This document shows positions 52,082 through 60,707 of a stretch of DNA of 64,000 bases, one piece after another. Made by a program: the position numbers and the translations under genes. The first letter of the stretch is position 1. The number at the start of each line of letters is the position of its first letter. The DNA comes from JANQPD01 sp963715655 (GTDB taxonomy: Bacteria; Bacteroidota; Bacteroidia; Flavobacteriales; Schleiferiaceae). The notes under the pieces are model-generated. The model did not search any database, was not told the origin of the DNA, and saw nothing but the letters and a program-made list of their open reading frames with translations. The stretch is from the NCBI GenBank assembly GCA_963715655.1, contig OY970262.1:3038001-3102000 (forward strand), given 5' to 3'.

Positions 52082-53182
52082 ATGTGGAATTGGAAACTTA
52101 AAGACTGGCCTAACTTTTCGTACAAAAAAGCTCCTTTACAAAGCTTAGAACAGCGCTTTTTGCAAAATAGCGGAGAGGTTTTAGGCGTTTTAAAGCACAT
52201 CAAAAATCAGGAAAAAGATGACTTGATAGTTGACATTCTTACTAATGAGGCTTACAAAACCTCGGAAATAGAGGGTGAATATTTAAATCGCGAAAGCATA
52301 CAATCTTCTATTAAAAATAATTTAGGATTACCCTCAGTTTCTAAAAAAATTACACCTGCAGAATTCGGTATATCTGAAATGATGGTTGCTTCTTACAAAA
52401 ATTTTGAGCAACCACTCTCCCATCAAACGCTTTATACTTGGCATAAAATGCTAACCAACGGGAGACAAGATTTATTAAGCATTGGCGCATATCGCAGTCA
52501 CAAAGATGCCATGCAAATTGTTTCTGGGCGTATAGATAAGCCGCATGTGCATTTTGAGGCGCCACCCTCTCAAAAAGTGTTAGAGGAAATGAACCAGTTT
52601 ATAACTTGGTTTAATCTTAATCATACGAAAAACGGTAGTGCGCACCAGCCATTAGCGTTGGCAGGAATGACGCATTTTTATTTTGAAACCATTCATCCGT
52701 TTGAAGATGGCAATGGAAGGATAGGCAGAACTCTGGCCGAAAAATCTATTTCGCTAAGTTTAAAGCGCCCCGCACTCTTATCCTTATCTCAAACCATTGA
52801 GGGAAATAAAAAACAATACTACACGCAATTAGAGGCACATAACAAAACTTTAGATCTGACCGATTGGCTTGTTTATTTTGCTGAGACCATCGTAAAAGCG
52901 CAAGAAAATACTATTGATACCATTGAATTTTTAATAAAAAAAGCGAGGTTTTTTGATGCGTACGCTTCACTTCTAAATGCACGACAAGCAAAAGTGATAA
53001 AACGTATGTTTGAAGAAGGACCGCAAGGGTTTAGTGGTGGTTTAAGTGCTAAAAATTATCAACGCATTACTCAAACTTCGTTTTCTACCACCACCCGAGA
53101 TTTAAAAGATCTAGTGGAAAAGAAAATTTTAAGCAAAACAGGAGAGCTAAAAGGCACTCGGTATTGGCTTAGGTTAAAATAA
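52082..53182 (+). CDS. Fic family protein (DUF4172-Fic-winged helix)
   Basis: A 366-residue protein. The N-terminal DUF4172-like region contains TSEIEGEYLN (about 60-69), which fits the inhibitory motif (S/T)xxxE(G/N) of class II Fic proteins. The Fic core motif is HPFEDGNGRIGR at about residues 205-216, fully matching HxFx(D/E)GNGRxxR. A winged-helix region ends the protein (ISTTTRDLKDLVEKKIL-like). Fic enzymes usually AMPylate target proteins. The target here is unknown; the self-inhibition should keep it quiet without a partner. Confidence 0.9.
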   Translation: MWNWKLKDWPNFSYKKAPLQSLEQRFLQNSGEVLGVLKHIKNQEKDDLIVDILTNEAYKTSEIEGEYLNRESIQSSIKNNLGLPSVSKKITPAEFGISEMMVASYKNFEQPLSHQTLYTWHKMLTNGRQDLLSIGAYRSHKDAMQIVSGRIDKPHVHFEAPPSQKVLEEMNQFITWFNLNHTKNGSAHQPLALAGMTHFYFETIHPFEDGNGRIGRTLAEKSISLSLKRPALLSLSQTIEGNKKQYYTQLEAHNKTLDLTDWLVYFAETIVKAQENTIDTIEFLIKKARFFDAYASLLNARQAKVIKRMFEEGPQGFSGGLSAKNYQRITQTSFSTTTRDLKDLVEKKILSKTGELKGTRYWLRLK

Positions 53183-53290
53183 AGATGTTGTTTTGACTTC
53201 AAAATATGTCAGTATACAGGCTATTACTTTTTTACAAAGGCAAAATAAATTTGTCATAAAAGGTGTGGTTAAATCAATGCAATGTTCTAA

Positions 53291-53312
53291 TTTGCAATTC
53301 GCGAATCGCAAA
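53291..53312. promoter_or_regulatory. 22-bp operator-like palindrome
   Basis: The sequence from TTTGC to GCAAA is a palindrome with one mismatched base pair around the perfect core ATTCGCGAAT (53297-53306). It lies eight bases before the -7 box of the wHTH-nucleotidyltransferase operon, in the -33 region, so a bound regulator should block transcription. The wHTH protein encoded next is the obvious candidate. Confidence 0.7.
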
Positions 53313-53320
53313 TATTAGTT

Positions 53321-53328
53321 TATCTTTG
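53321..53328 (+). promoter_or_regulatory. -7 promoter box of the wHTH-nucleotidyltransferase operon
   Basis: TATCTTTG (TAnnTTTG) ends 10 bases before the ATG at 53339, directly after the operator-like palindrome. Confidence 0.6.
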
Positions 53329-53338
53329 TCTTTCAAAT

Positions 53339-53857
53339 ATGAAAAAACACAGCGGTATGCGCCCCCACGACATTGCCATTCTTTTAAAAATAGCTAGCAA
53401 AAAAAAGGAAGATTGGTTTATGAAAGATTTGGCGCAAGAACTTGGTATTAGTGCAAGTGAAATAAGCGAAAGCTTAAACCGCTCGGTTATTTCAGGATTA
53501 ATAAGCAGCGATAAAAAGTCGCTTAGAAAACTAGCAATACTTGATTTTTTAAAATCAGGTTTGCGCTATGTATATCCGCAGCAACCCGGAGCTTTAGTTA
53601 GGGGAATTGCCACTGCCCATTCCGCTCCTCCATTAAAAAATGAAATAGTAAGTGATGAACCTTACGTTTGGCCATTTGCACAAGGTTCTGTTAGAGGTCA
53701 ATCCATTGAACCCTTGCATCCTAATATTCCTAAAGCTACCCTTGCTGATGAACAATTTTATGAACTTATGGCCTTAACGGATGCCATTAGAGTTGGTAAG
53801 GTAAGAGAACAAAATCTTGCTTTTTCTATACTTAAAGAACGTTTGGAAAATGCTTAA
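53339..53857 (+). CDS. Winged helix-turn-helix protein, putative antitoxin and autoregulator
   Basis: A 172-residue protein. The N-terminal 70 residues form a clear winged HTH: MRPHDIAILLKIASKKKEDW, then LAQELGISASEISESLNRSV as the recognition helix. The rest (ALVRGIATAHSAPPLKNEIV, PYVWPFAQGSVRGQSIEPLH) is unlike known effector domains. It overlaps the nucleotidyltransferase gene by eight bases, and a palindrome covers its promoter. By analogy with AbiE-type pairs it may be the antitoxin and repressor; this is inference. Confidence 0.7.
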   Translation: MKKHSGMRPHDIAILLKIASKKKEDWFMKDLAQELGISASEISESLNRSVISGLISSDKKSLRKLAILDFLKSGLRYVYPQQPGALVRGIATAHSAPPLKNEIVSDEPYVWPFAQGSVRGQSIEPLHPNIPKATLADEQFYELMALTDAIRVGKVREQNLAFSILKERLENA

Positions 53858-54542
53858 AAATCAAACTATCAATTTAAAAATTGTAGAGAAAGTTGCCCTT
53901 GCTTTAGAAGAAATCAACAGAGATGTAATTTATGTGGGTGGCGCTGTGGTAAGCTTATATGTTACGGATGAAGGTGCGGAACAGCCAAGGCCAACAAAAG
54001 ATATTGATATTTCCGTACAAATTAGTTCCTATGCCCAAATGGATAAATTGCGAGTAGATTTAGCCAAGAAAAACATCTATCCTGCCATCGGTTCCAACAT
54101 TCTTTATCGCTTCACCTACCAAGACGTTTTGATTGATTTTATACCTTTTGAACAAACTACTTTAGGGCCTACCAACCGTTGGCTAAAACCCGGTTTTGAA
54201 GTTGCTTATCCTGTTCAAATCGGTAAAGCTGAAATAAAAATTTTACCGGTAAGTCTATTTTTAGCCACAAAATGGGAGGCGTTTAAAAGTAGAGGAAATG
54301 ATCCAAGAACGAGCACTGACTTTGAGGATATTATTTACGTTTTAGACAATAACTTGAATATGGTAGATGACGTAGAAAAGGCTTCACTTAGGGTACGAGA
54401 GTTTTTGCAACAAATGAGTAAAGAAATACTTTCCAATGCCTCTAAAAACGAAATAATTGAATGTCATATCAATCCTTTTACTTCTGAAGAACGCGCTCGG
54501 TTAATTATCCAAAAATTAAAAAAAATAGAGGCTACAAATTAG
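53850..54542 (+). CDS. Nucleotidyltransferase, putative AbiEii-like toxin
   Basis: A 230-residue protein starting MLKNQTINLKIVEKVALALE. The nucleotidyltransferase signature is visible as VIYVGGAVVSLYVTDEG followed by PRPTKDIDISV, with the two aspartates of the DxD motif. KWEAFKSRGNDPRTSTDFED is similar to the later conserved block of AbiEii/AbiGii and DUF6036-like proteins. With the wHTH gene directly before it, this could be a type IV toxin-antitoxin or abortive-infection pair. The exact family is uncertain. Confidence 0.7.
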   Translation: MLKNQTINLKIVEKVALALEEINRDVIYVGGAVVSLYVTDEGAEQPRPTKDIDISVQISSYAQMDKLRVDLAKKNIYPAIGSNILYRFTYQDVLIDFIPFEQTTLGPTNRWLKPGFEVAYPVQIGKAEIKILPVSLFLATKWEAFKSRGNDPRTSTDFEDIIYVLDNNLNMVDDVEKASLRVREFLQQMSKEILSNASKNEIIECHINPFTSEERARLIIQKLKKIEATN

Positions 54543-54687
54543 TGTGTTAGAAAAATCATTATTTTCTCTTCGTTTTTAGAGATTCAATTAATCATAACTA
54601 CTACTAAACTTATTCATTCATCCCCTACTTTCGCAATTCATCACCACGCCAGAAAAACATTTTGGCGTGGTAGTTTATTTTATACCT

Positions 54688-57600
54688 ATGGCAAATACAG
54701 CTACTGATTTTATAAACGATTACTTGTTAGATGCACGCTTTAAGGCCATTAGTGAAGCGCTTAAAAATGAAGAGTTTTTAAAGGCACACCTTACAGGTAT
54801 AACTGCTTCTTTTACCTCACTGCTTGGCTGTGCCAGCTACTTACACAGCGAGCGTCCGCATTTATTTATTTTGGAAGACAAGGAAGAAGCTGCGTATTTT
54901 CTAAATGATTTAGAACGTATTACTAACCAAAAAGATGTGTTGTTTTACCCTGGTTCTTACAGAAGACCGTATCAGGTAGAAGAAACCGACAATGCTAATG
55001 TGCTGCTGCGTGCAGAAGTTTTAAACCGTATTAACAGCCGCAAAAAACCGGCTATTATTGTAAGTTACCCTGATGCGCTTTTTGAACAGGTAATTACACG
55101 CAAACAACTCACTACCAACACGTTTACCATCCGCGAAAGCGATAGTTTGAGTATAGATTTTTTAAATGAAACCTTGTTTGAATATGATTTTGAACGGGTA
55201 GATTTTGTGATAGAACCCGGCCAATTTTCGGTGCGTGGTGGTATTGTAGATGTATTTAGCTTTAGCCATGATTTGCCTTACCGCATTGAGTTTTTTGGCG
55301 ATGAAGTGGAGAGTATTAGAACCTTTGATATTGAAAGTCAGCTGAGTATTGACAAAGTAAAAAAGCTAGATTTAATTCCAAATGTGGAGAATAAAGCGAT
55401 GCTGGAAAAGCGGGAAAGCTTTTTAGATTACGTAAGCAACAGCATGGTAGTGTGGTGTAAAAGTATTTCGCTAGCCGCCAAAAGATTAGATGATATTTAT
55501 GCTAAAGGTGAAGAAGTGTTTGCCAATTTAAAAGGTGAAATAAGGCGCAACCCACCCGAGGAATTATACATTAATGGTAAAATTTTTACCGATACGTTAG
55601 AACGGTTTGCAACGGTAGAATGGAGTTCTAAGCCCTATTTTGTAGCCAAGCAAACATTCAATTTTCATATTAAGCCGCAACCCATTTTCAACAAAAAATT
55701 TGAAATGTTGGTAGAGGATTTCCGAAAAAATACGGAGAGCGGGTTAAAGAATTTACTGCTTTGCGCCAACGCTAAACAGGTGGAACGCTTTTACGCCATT
55801 TTTGAAGACATTGGTAAAGAAGTGGAATTTCAACCTTTGGTGCATGAACTGCATGAAGGATTTATTGATGCCGCAGGAGAAAAAGCGGTTTATACGGATC
55901 ATCAAATTTTTGAACGCTACCAACGCTTTAAATTAAAAACCGGCAAAGAGAAAAAGCAAGCCATTAGTTTAAAGGAACTTACCAGCTTGCAAGTAGGCGA
56001 TTACGTTACCCACATTGACCACGGCATTGGCGAGTTTGGCGGCTTACAACGCATAGATGTAAACGGCAAGCAACAAGAAGCTATTAAGCTAATTTACAAC
56101 GGTGGCGATGTACTTTACCTAAGCATACACGCGCTACATAAAGTGGCGCGCTACAATGGTAAAGAAGGGATTACGCCCACTACGCACAAGCTTGGCTCTG
56201 GCACCTGGGCCAAAACCAAAAGCAAAGCTAAAACTCGTGTTAAGCAAATAGCATTTGATTTAATAAAATTATATGCGCAGCGCAAGAGTAAAAAAGGTTT
56301 TGAGTTTGCTCCTGATACTTATTTACAGCACGAGTTAGAGGCTTCTTTTCTTTATGAAGACACACCCGACCAAGAAAAGGCTACGGCTGATTTTAAAGGG
56401 GATATGGAATCTCCCACGCCTATGGACAGGCTAATTTGTGGAGACGTTGGTTTTGGAAAAACGGAAATTGCGGTGCGCGCAGCGTTTAAGGCTGTGGCCG
56501 ATAGTAAACAAGTGGCGGTGCTTGTGCCTACTACAATTTTAGCGTTTCAGCATTATAAAACGTTTAGCGAAAGGCTTAAAGATTTGCCTTGTAGAGTAGA
56601 TTACATAAACCGTTTTAGAACTAGAAAAGAGCAAATAGAGACGCTTAAAGATTTGAAAGAGGGTAAAGTAGATATTTTAATTGGCACCCACAGAATTGTG
56701 GGAAAAGATGTAGAGTTTAAGGATTTAGGATTACTGGTAATTGATGAGGAGCAAAAATTTGGCGTTGGCGTAAAAGACAAATTGAAGAATATGAAAGTAA
56801 ACGTAGATACACTTACGCTTACGGCAACACCTATTCCGCGTACGCTACAATTTAGCCTTATGCAGGCGCGAGATTTAAGTGTTATGACAACGCCACCACC
56901 CAACCGACATCCTATTGAAACCGAGGTTGTTCCTTTTAGCGAAGAAATGATTCGCGACAGTATTATGTATGAAATGAGCCGTGGGGGACAAGTATTTTTT
57001 ATTCACAACCGCGTAGAAAACATTAAGGAAGTGGCTGGTATGATTAACCGCATGGTGCCTGATGCAAAAGTGGGTATTGGTCATGGCCAAATGGAAGGAA
57101 AAAAGTTAGAAGAGCTGATGCTTAACTTTATAAATGGCCATTTTGATGTTTTGGTAGCCACCAGTATTATTGAAAATGGGCTAGACGTACCCAATGCAAA
57201 CACTATTATAATTAACAACGCGCATCAAATTGGTTTAAGTGACTTACACCAGATGCGTGGGCGTGTAGGCCGTAGCAACAAAAAAGCCTTTTGCCGACTA
57301 ATTGCACCTCCCATGGCTAGTTTAACGGAAGAATCGCGGAAACGCTTAAACGCGATAGAGCAGTATAGCGATTTGGGTAGCGGCTTTCAAATTGCGATGC
57401 GCGATTTAGAAATACGAGGTTCCGGAGATTTGCTTGGCGCAGATCAAAGTGGATTTATGAATGATATTGGTTTTGAGACCTACCAAAAAATTCTGGCGGA
57501 AGCCATTGAAGAGTTAAAACAAACTGACTTTAAAGATTTGTATGATGACAACAATGACCTTAATGCAGTTTCTGAAACGATGATTGATACGGATTTAGAA

Positions 57601-58032
57601 ATCTTATTACCAAACGACTACGTAAACAAAGTAGAAGAACGCTTAAGATTGTATCAAACTTTAGAAAGTTTAAAAACCGAAGAAGAATTAAGACAGTTTG
57701 AAGAAGAATTGATCGATCGTTTTGGTTCACTACCCGCTGAAGCGATAGAATTACTTGATTCCGTAAAACTAAAATGGCTAGGACAAAAAGTTGGTTTTGA
57801 GAAAATTGTGATGAAGCAAGAGCGTTTAATTGGCTATTTTCCTGCTAATAAGGAAGCGCCCTTTTACAAAGGCGACAAGTTTCACCGAGTGCTTCATTTC
57901 TTAAAGGATCAGCCAAAAGCACAAATGAAAGAGAAAAATAACAAACTCTATTTAAGCTTTGCCAATGTGGAAAATGTAAAAGAAGCATTGACTTTATTAA
58001 AACCTATTTTGGAAAAAGAACTTGTAAGGTAA
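54688..58032 (+). CDS. mfd: Transcription-repair coupling factor Mfd
   Basis: A 1,114-residue translocase that removes stalled RNA polymerase and recruits UvrA. The UvrB-homologous region comes first (FYPGSYRRPYQVEETDNANV, FVIEPGQFSVRGGIVDVFSF). The RNA-polymerase-interacting CarD-like domain is near residue 436 (VGDYVTHIDHGIGEFGGLQR). The RecG-like motor has Walker A GDVGFGKTE near residue 585, the DEEQ box near 684, and GRVGRSNKKAFCRL. The C-terminal D7 domain is present. The start MANTATDFINDYLL is preferred over a GTG seven codons upstream. Confidence 0.96.
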   Translation: MANTATDFINDYLLDARFKAISEALKNEEFLKAHLTGITASFTSLLGCASYLHSERPHLFILEDKEEAAYFLNDLERITNQKDVLFYPGSYRRPYQVEETDNANVLLRAEVLNRINSRKKPAIIVSYPDALFEQVITRKQLTTNTFTIRESDSLSIDFLNETLFEYDFERVDFVIEPGQFSVRGGIVDVFSFSHDLPYRIEFFGDEVESIRTFDIESQLSIDKVKKLDLIPNVENKAMLEKRESFLDYVSNSMVVWCKSISLAAKRLDDIYAKGEEVFANLKGEIRRNPPEELYINGKIFTDTLERFATVEWSSKPYFVAKQTFNFHIKPQPIFNKKFEMLVEDFRKNTESGLKNLLLCANAKQVERFYAIFEDIGKEVEFQPLVHELHEGFIDAAGEKAVYTDHQIFERYQRFKLKTGKEKKQAISLKELTSLQVGDYVTHIDHGIGEFGGLQRIDVNGKQQEAIKLIYNGGDVLYLSIHALHKVARYNGKEGITPTTHKLGSGTWAKTKSKAKTRVKQIAFDLIKLYAQRKSKKGFEFAPDTYLQHELEASFLYEDTPDQEKATADFKGDMESPTPMDRLICGDVGFGKTEIAVRAAFKAVADSKQVAVLVPTTILAFQHYKTFSERLKDLPCRVDYINRFRTRKEQIETLKDLKEGKVDILIGTHRIVGKDVEFKDLGLLVIDEEQKFGVGVKDKLKNMKVNVDTLTLTATPIPRTLQFSLMQARDLSVMTTPPPNRHPIETEVVPFSEEMIRDSIMYEMSRGGQVFFIHNRVENIKEVAGMINRMVPDAKVGIGHGQMEGKKLEELMLNFINGHFDVLVATSIIENGLDVPNANTIIINNAHQIGLSDLHQMRGRVGRSNKKAFCRLIAPPMASLTEESRKRLNAIEQYSDLGSGFQIAMRDLEIRGSGDLLGADQSGFMNDIGFETYQKILAEAIEELKQTDFKDLYDDNNDLNAVSETMIDTDLEILLPNDYVNKVEERLRLYQTLESLKTEEELRQFEEELIDRFGSLPAEAIELLDSVKLKWLGQKVGFEKIVMKQERLIGYFPANKEAPFYKGDKFHRVLHFLKDQPKAQMKEKNNKLYLSFANVENVKEALTLLKPILEKELVR

Positions 58033-58052
58033 GGACAAAAGACGTATATTTG
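58022..58052 (+). promoter_or_regulatory. Promoter of the Xre-RES module
   Basis: TTG (58022-58024), 20 bases, then TATATTTG (58045-58052) fits the Bacteroidetes consensus TTG-N19/20-TAnnTTTG. The antitoxin ATG is at 58071. The promoter begins inside the last codons of mfd. Confidence 0.65.
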
Positions 58053-58070
58053 TGGTCAAATGTCGCAGTT

Positions 58071-58523
58071 ATGAGTAATTCCAGTTTGCCTTATCTATTT
58101 CAAGAAAATACAATTGAAACTACCAATTTAGTTAATGAAGCTATTGCGCAATATGGTACAGCCAATAAAATTATTCAAATAAGGCGCGGTATGCCAGCAC
58201 AAAGTTTGTATCATTTTATAAAACACACGGGGCTGAGCAAAATGGAGCTAGCAGATATCTTAAATGTTTCGGTGCGCACTTTGCAACGCTACCAACTAGA
58301 TACCATGCTGCCTTCTACCCTTACAGAAAAACTTTTTGCGGTGCATACTTTATACGAGCAAGCTACAGAATCCTTAAGCACTTCGCCTAAAGAAACCACC
58401 GCTTGGTTAAAATCTAAAGTAGCCGCTTTGGGCAACCAAACGCCCCTCTCCTATTTAGATACCTACCAAGGTTTGCAGGAGGTTACTAATGTTTTAGGCC
58501 GCATTGCGCACGGGGTTTATTAA
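58071..58523 (+). CDS. Xre/MbcA/ParS-type antitoxin (DUF2384)
   Basis: A 150-residue protein. The HTH region (MELADILNVSVRTLQRYQLD) is followed by the toxin-binding C-terminal domain (TPLSYLDTYQGLQEVTNVLG with RIAHGVY), typical of antitoxins paired with RES toxins. It starts after a consensus promoter; the frame seven codons longer lies across the -7 box. It probably represses its own operon and neutralises the RES protein, whose gene begins one base after its stop. Confidence 0.88.
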   Translation: MSNSSLPYLFQENTIETTNLVNEAIAQYGTANKIIQIRRGMPAQSLYHFIKHTGLSKMELADILNVSVRTLQRYQLDTMLPSTLTEKLFAVHTLYEQATESLSTSPKETTAWLKSKVAALGNQTPLSYLDTYQGLQEVTNVLGRIAHGVY

Positions 58524-58524
58524 T

Positions 58525-58986
58525 ATGCTTTTATACCGAATAAGCCGTCCACAGTATGCGCATGATTTAAGCGGAACAGGTGCCAAAATTTACGGTGGCC
58601 GATGGAATGAGCAAGGCATACCACTTTTATACTGTAGTGAAAATAGTTCGTTAGCTATGTTAGAGATTTTGGTAAACGCACAACCTTCTTTTTTAAAAAG
58701 TAAATTTACTTTGGTTACACTTTTGGTTTCAAGTACGTCTGAAATTTCTATGTTAAATAAAAATCTGCTAGCGGAAGATTGGGCACATCCCATGAAAGTG
58801 GAATACACTAAAAAATTAGGCCGCGACTGGTTGCATAAAAACGAGTTGATTTTAAAAGTGCCGAGTGCTGTAAATCCCTATAATTTTAATTATTTACTTA
58901 ATCCGCTTCACGCGAAGTTTACTAACGTGGAAATTTTAGACCAACAAGAAATTTATTTTGATTGGCGGTTAACGCAAAAAGTATAG
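58525..58986 (+). CDS. RES-domain toxin
   Basis: A 153-residue RES-domain protein. The key residues are visible: LLYRISRPQYA (Arg), KIYGGRWNEQGIPLLYCSEN (Tyr/Arg) and SLAMLEILVN (Glu), with Ser in the following strand region. RES toxins degrade NAD+ and stop growth. The gene starts one base after the antitoxin stop. It is convergent with a secreted-protein gene one base away. The active site looks intact. Confidence 0.88.
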   Translation: MLLYRISRPQYAHDLSGTGAKIYGGRWNEQGIPLLYCSENSSLAMLEILVNAQPSFLKSKFTLVTLLVSSTSEISMLNKNLLAEDWAHPMKVEYTKKLGRDWLHKNELILKVPSAVNPYNFNYLLNPLHAKFTNVEILDQQEIYFDWRLTQKV

Positions 58987-58987
58987 T

Positions 58988-59527
58988 CTATTTTGTTCTT
59001 GCATTAAAGCCAAAAAGTAAGGTCCATCTAAAGCCATCACGCGAAGGCGCAAGCACCAAATTTATAGGAAAATTTAAGTACCCTGAGCGCAATGTGCCGC
59101 CCACCGCAAAAACAAAACTTGGCCCTGACAATGAAATATTAGGACCAAACCCAAACTCTAAACCTTTAGAACTTCTGATACCTACCAGCAAACTGGCGCT
59201 AGGCAAAATTACTTCTTGTTCCAATCCTCCTACCAGCAAAACGCCTTCCACCAAGCCAGCGGTGCCATCGGGCAAACTGAAATACTGCGTTTCAAACTGC
59301 CAACCAAATTGCGTTACGAAAGGATCTACATTCAGTTCTTTTTTCAATCTATCAGCCAATGCACCAGGCGCAATGTAGGTAAAGCCAACCCTTGGCCCCG
59401 AAAGTTTTATAGGCTCAATTATAGGCTGTGATGACATGGGTGGCGTGGGTTCTGTTTGTGCCGAAGCTCCTATACTTACCAATAAAAGTGTAGTGAATAG
59501 TAAATTTTGCAGGTTAAATAGTTTCAT
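58988..59527 (-). CDS. Secreted, possibly outer membrane, protein of unknown function
   Basis: A 179-residue protein with signal peptide (LLFTTLLLVSIGASAQ). The mature part starts with a proline-rich linker (TEPTPPMSSQPIIEPIKLSG) and then strands with many glycines (GLEFGFGPNISLSGPSFVFA, RSGYLNFPINLVLAPSRDGF, WTLLFGFNARTK), like a small outer membrane barrel. No family is recognised. It is divergent from the YdeI-like gene, with 48 bases between their starts. Confidence 0.6.
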   Translation of the reverse strand: MKLFNLQNLLFTTLLLVSIGASAQTEPTPPMSSQPIIEPIKLSGPRVGFTYIAPGALADRLKKELNVDPFVTQFGWQFETQYFSLPDGTAGLVEGVLLVGGLEQEVILPSASLLVGIRSSKGLEFGFGPNISLSGPSFVFAVGGTLRSGYLNFPINLVLAPSRDGFRWTLLFGFNARTK

Positions 59528-59575
59528 AATTTTAAATTTGATTGCATTTTAAAAGAAGCAGTTATAACATCAAAG

Positions 59576-60155
59576 ATGGCAAATTTCAAGGAAATCTATC
59601 CAAAGTCTTTAACAGAATGGCATCAATGGCTTGCACACAACTACACGCATAAGGAAAGCATTTGGTTGGTGTTGCCTAAAAAAGATAGCGGAAAAGCTGG
59701 TTTAGAAATTGAAAACGCCATTTTAGAAGCGCTTTGCTGGGGTTGGATTGACAGCACGCCTAACAAAATTGATGACAACTTTTATAAAGTACGTTTTAGT
59801 AAGCGCAATGAAAGGAGCAATTGGTCGGCTGTGAATAAGAAGCGTATTGCCAAACTAAAGAAGGAAAAACGTTTGCAAAAACCCGGCATGGAGATGATTA
59901 AACTAGCTAAGCAACTAGGCACTTGGACGGCTTTAGACGAAATTGAAAAGGGCATCTTACCAAATGATTTGCTCGAAGTGCTGGTAGCAGCATAAAAATG
60001 CAAAAGTCCATTTTGAGGCCTTTCCCTTTTCTATAAAACGTGGTATTTTAGAATGGATTATGAATGCTAAACGTTCAGAAACTCGTGCTAAGCGCATTAT
60101 GGAGACGGCAGAAAAAGCCAGTAGAAATGAACGGGCTAATCAGTTTTTGAGATAG
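59576..60155 (+). pseudogene. YdeI/OmpD-associated family gene with a frameshift
   Basis: The first 139 codons (59576-59995) encode the YdeI-like N-terminal part: SLTEWHQWLAHNYTHKESIW, ALCWGWIDSTPNKIDDNFYK and SKRNERSNWSAVNKKRI. A TAA stops it at VLVAA. The usual C-terminus follows in the next frame: KVHFEAFPFSIKRGILEWIM, then AKRSETRAKRIMETAEKASR, ending at TAG 60153-60155. Removing the single T at 59993 restores one frame of about 193 codons, the family length. The protein is thus truncated or the base is a sequencing error. Confidence 0.8.
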
Positions 60156-60163
60156 TCGGAAGG

Positions 60164-60590
60164 TTTCTCGCGAAGGCGCTGCAAGTGGAATGATGGAAAT
60201 ATTGTAATGGGATTGTTTCTCGCAAAGACGCAAAGGCGCGAAGAAGCTACAAATGAAATGGTGGAGAGATAGTTGTTTAAAGATTTCTCGCAAAGACGCG
60301 AAGCCGCAAAGTAGCTACAAGTGGAATGGTGGAATTGTGGAAAGATTGCCTAAAGTAAGAGGCAATGAAAAGTTGGTTGGTTTCTCGCAAAGACGCAAAG
60401 GCGCGAAGAAGCTACAAATGGAAAAATAAATAGCTAGCCTTAAGAAGAAGGAAATGGAAAGTTGATTGTTTCTCGCAAAGGCGCGAAGTAGCTACAAATG
60501 GAAAAACAAATAGCTAGCCACTAAAAGGAACGTGTGGTAGTTGGTTGGTTTCTCGCAAAGGCGCGGAGAAGCTGCAAATGAGATTGTGGA
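60164..60590. repeat. Six spaced copies of a TTTCTCGCAAAGrCGC repeat
   Basis: Copies begin at 60164, 60216, 60284, 60381, 60469 and 60549. The unit is TTTCTCGCAAAGRCGC followed by AARGCGCGAAGNAGCT and often ACAAATGGAA. Spacing ranges from about 52 to 97 bases and the spacers resemble each other in part (for example AAATAGCTAGCC twice). No ORF is present from 60156 to 60707. The spacing and unit variation are unlike a CRISPR array. Confidence 0.8.
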
Positions 60591-60707
60591 TAGTTAGGTT
60601 TAAGAAGATAGAAATGAAAAGTTGGTTAAGCAATTTAAAATTTAAGTTGACACACTTTATTGAACACTCCCAACCCTCCTTACTCTAAGCTAAAAAATCC
60701 CAACTCC

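Noticed and set aside
60164..60590. CRISPR array
   Set aside because: Repeat spacing varies from about 52 to 97 bases, units differ in sequence, spacers are partly similar, and no cas genes are nearby.
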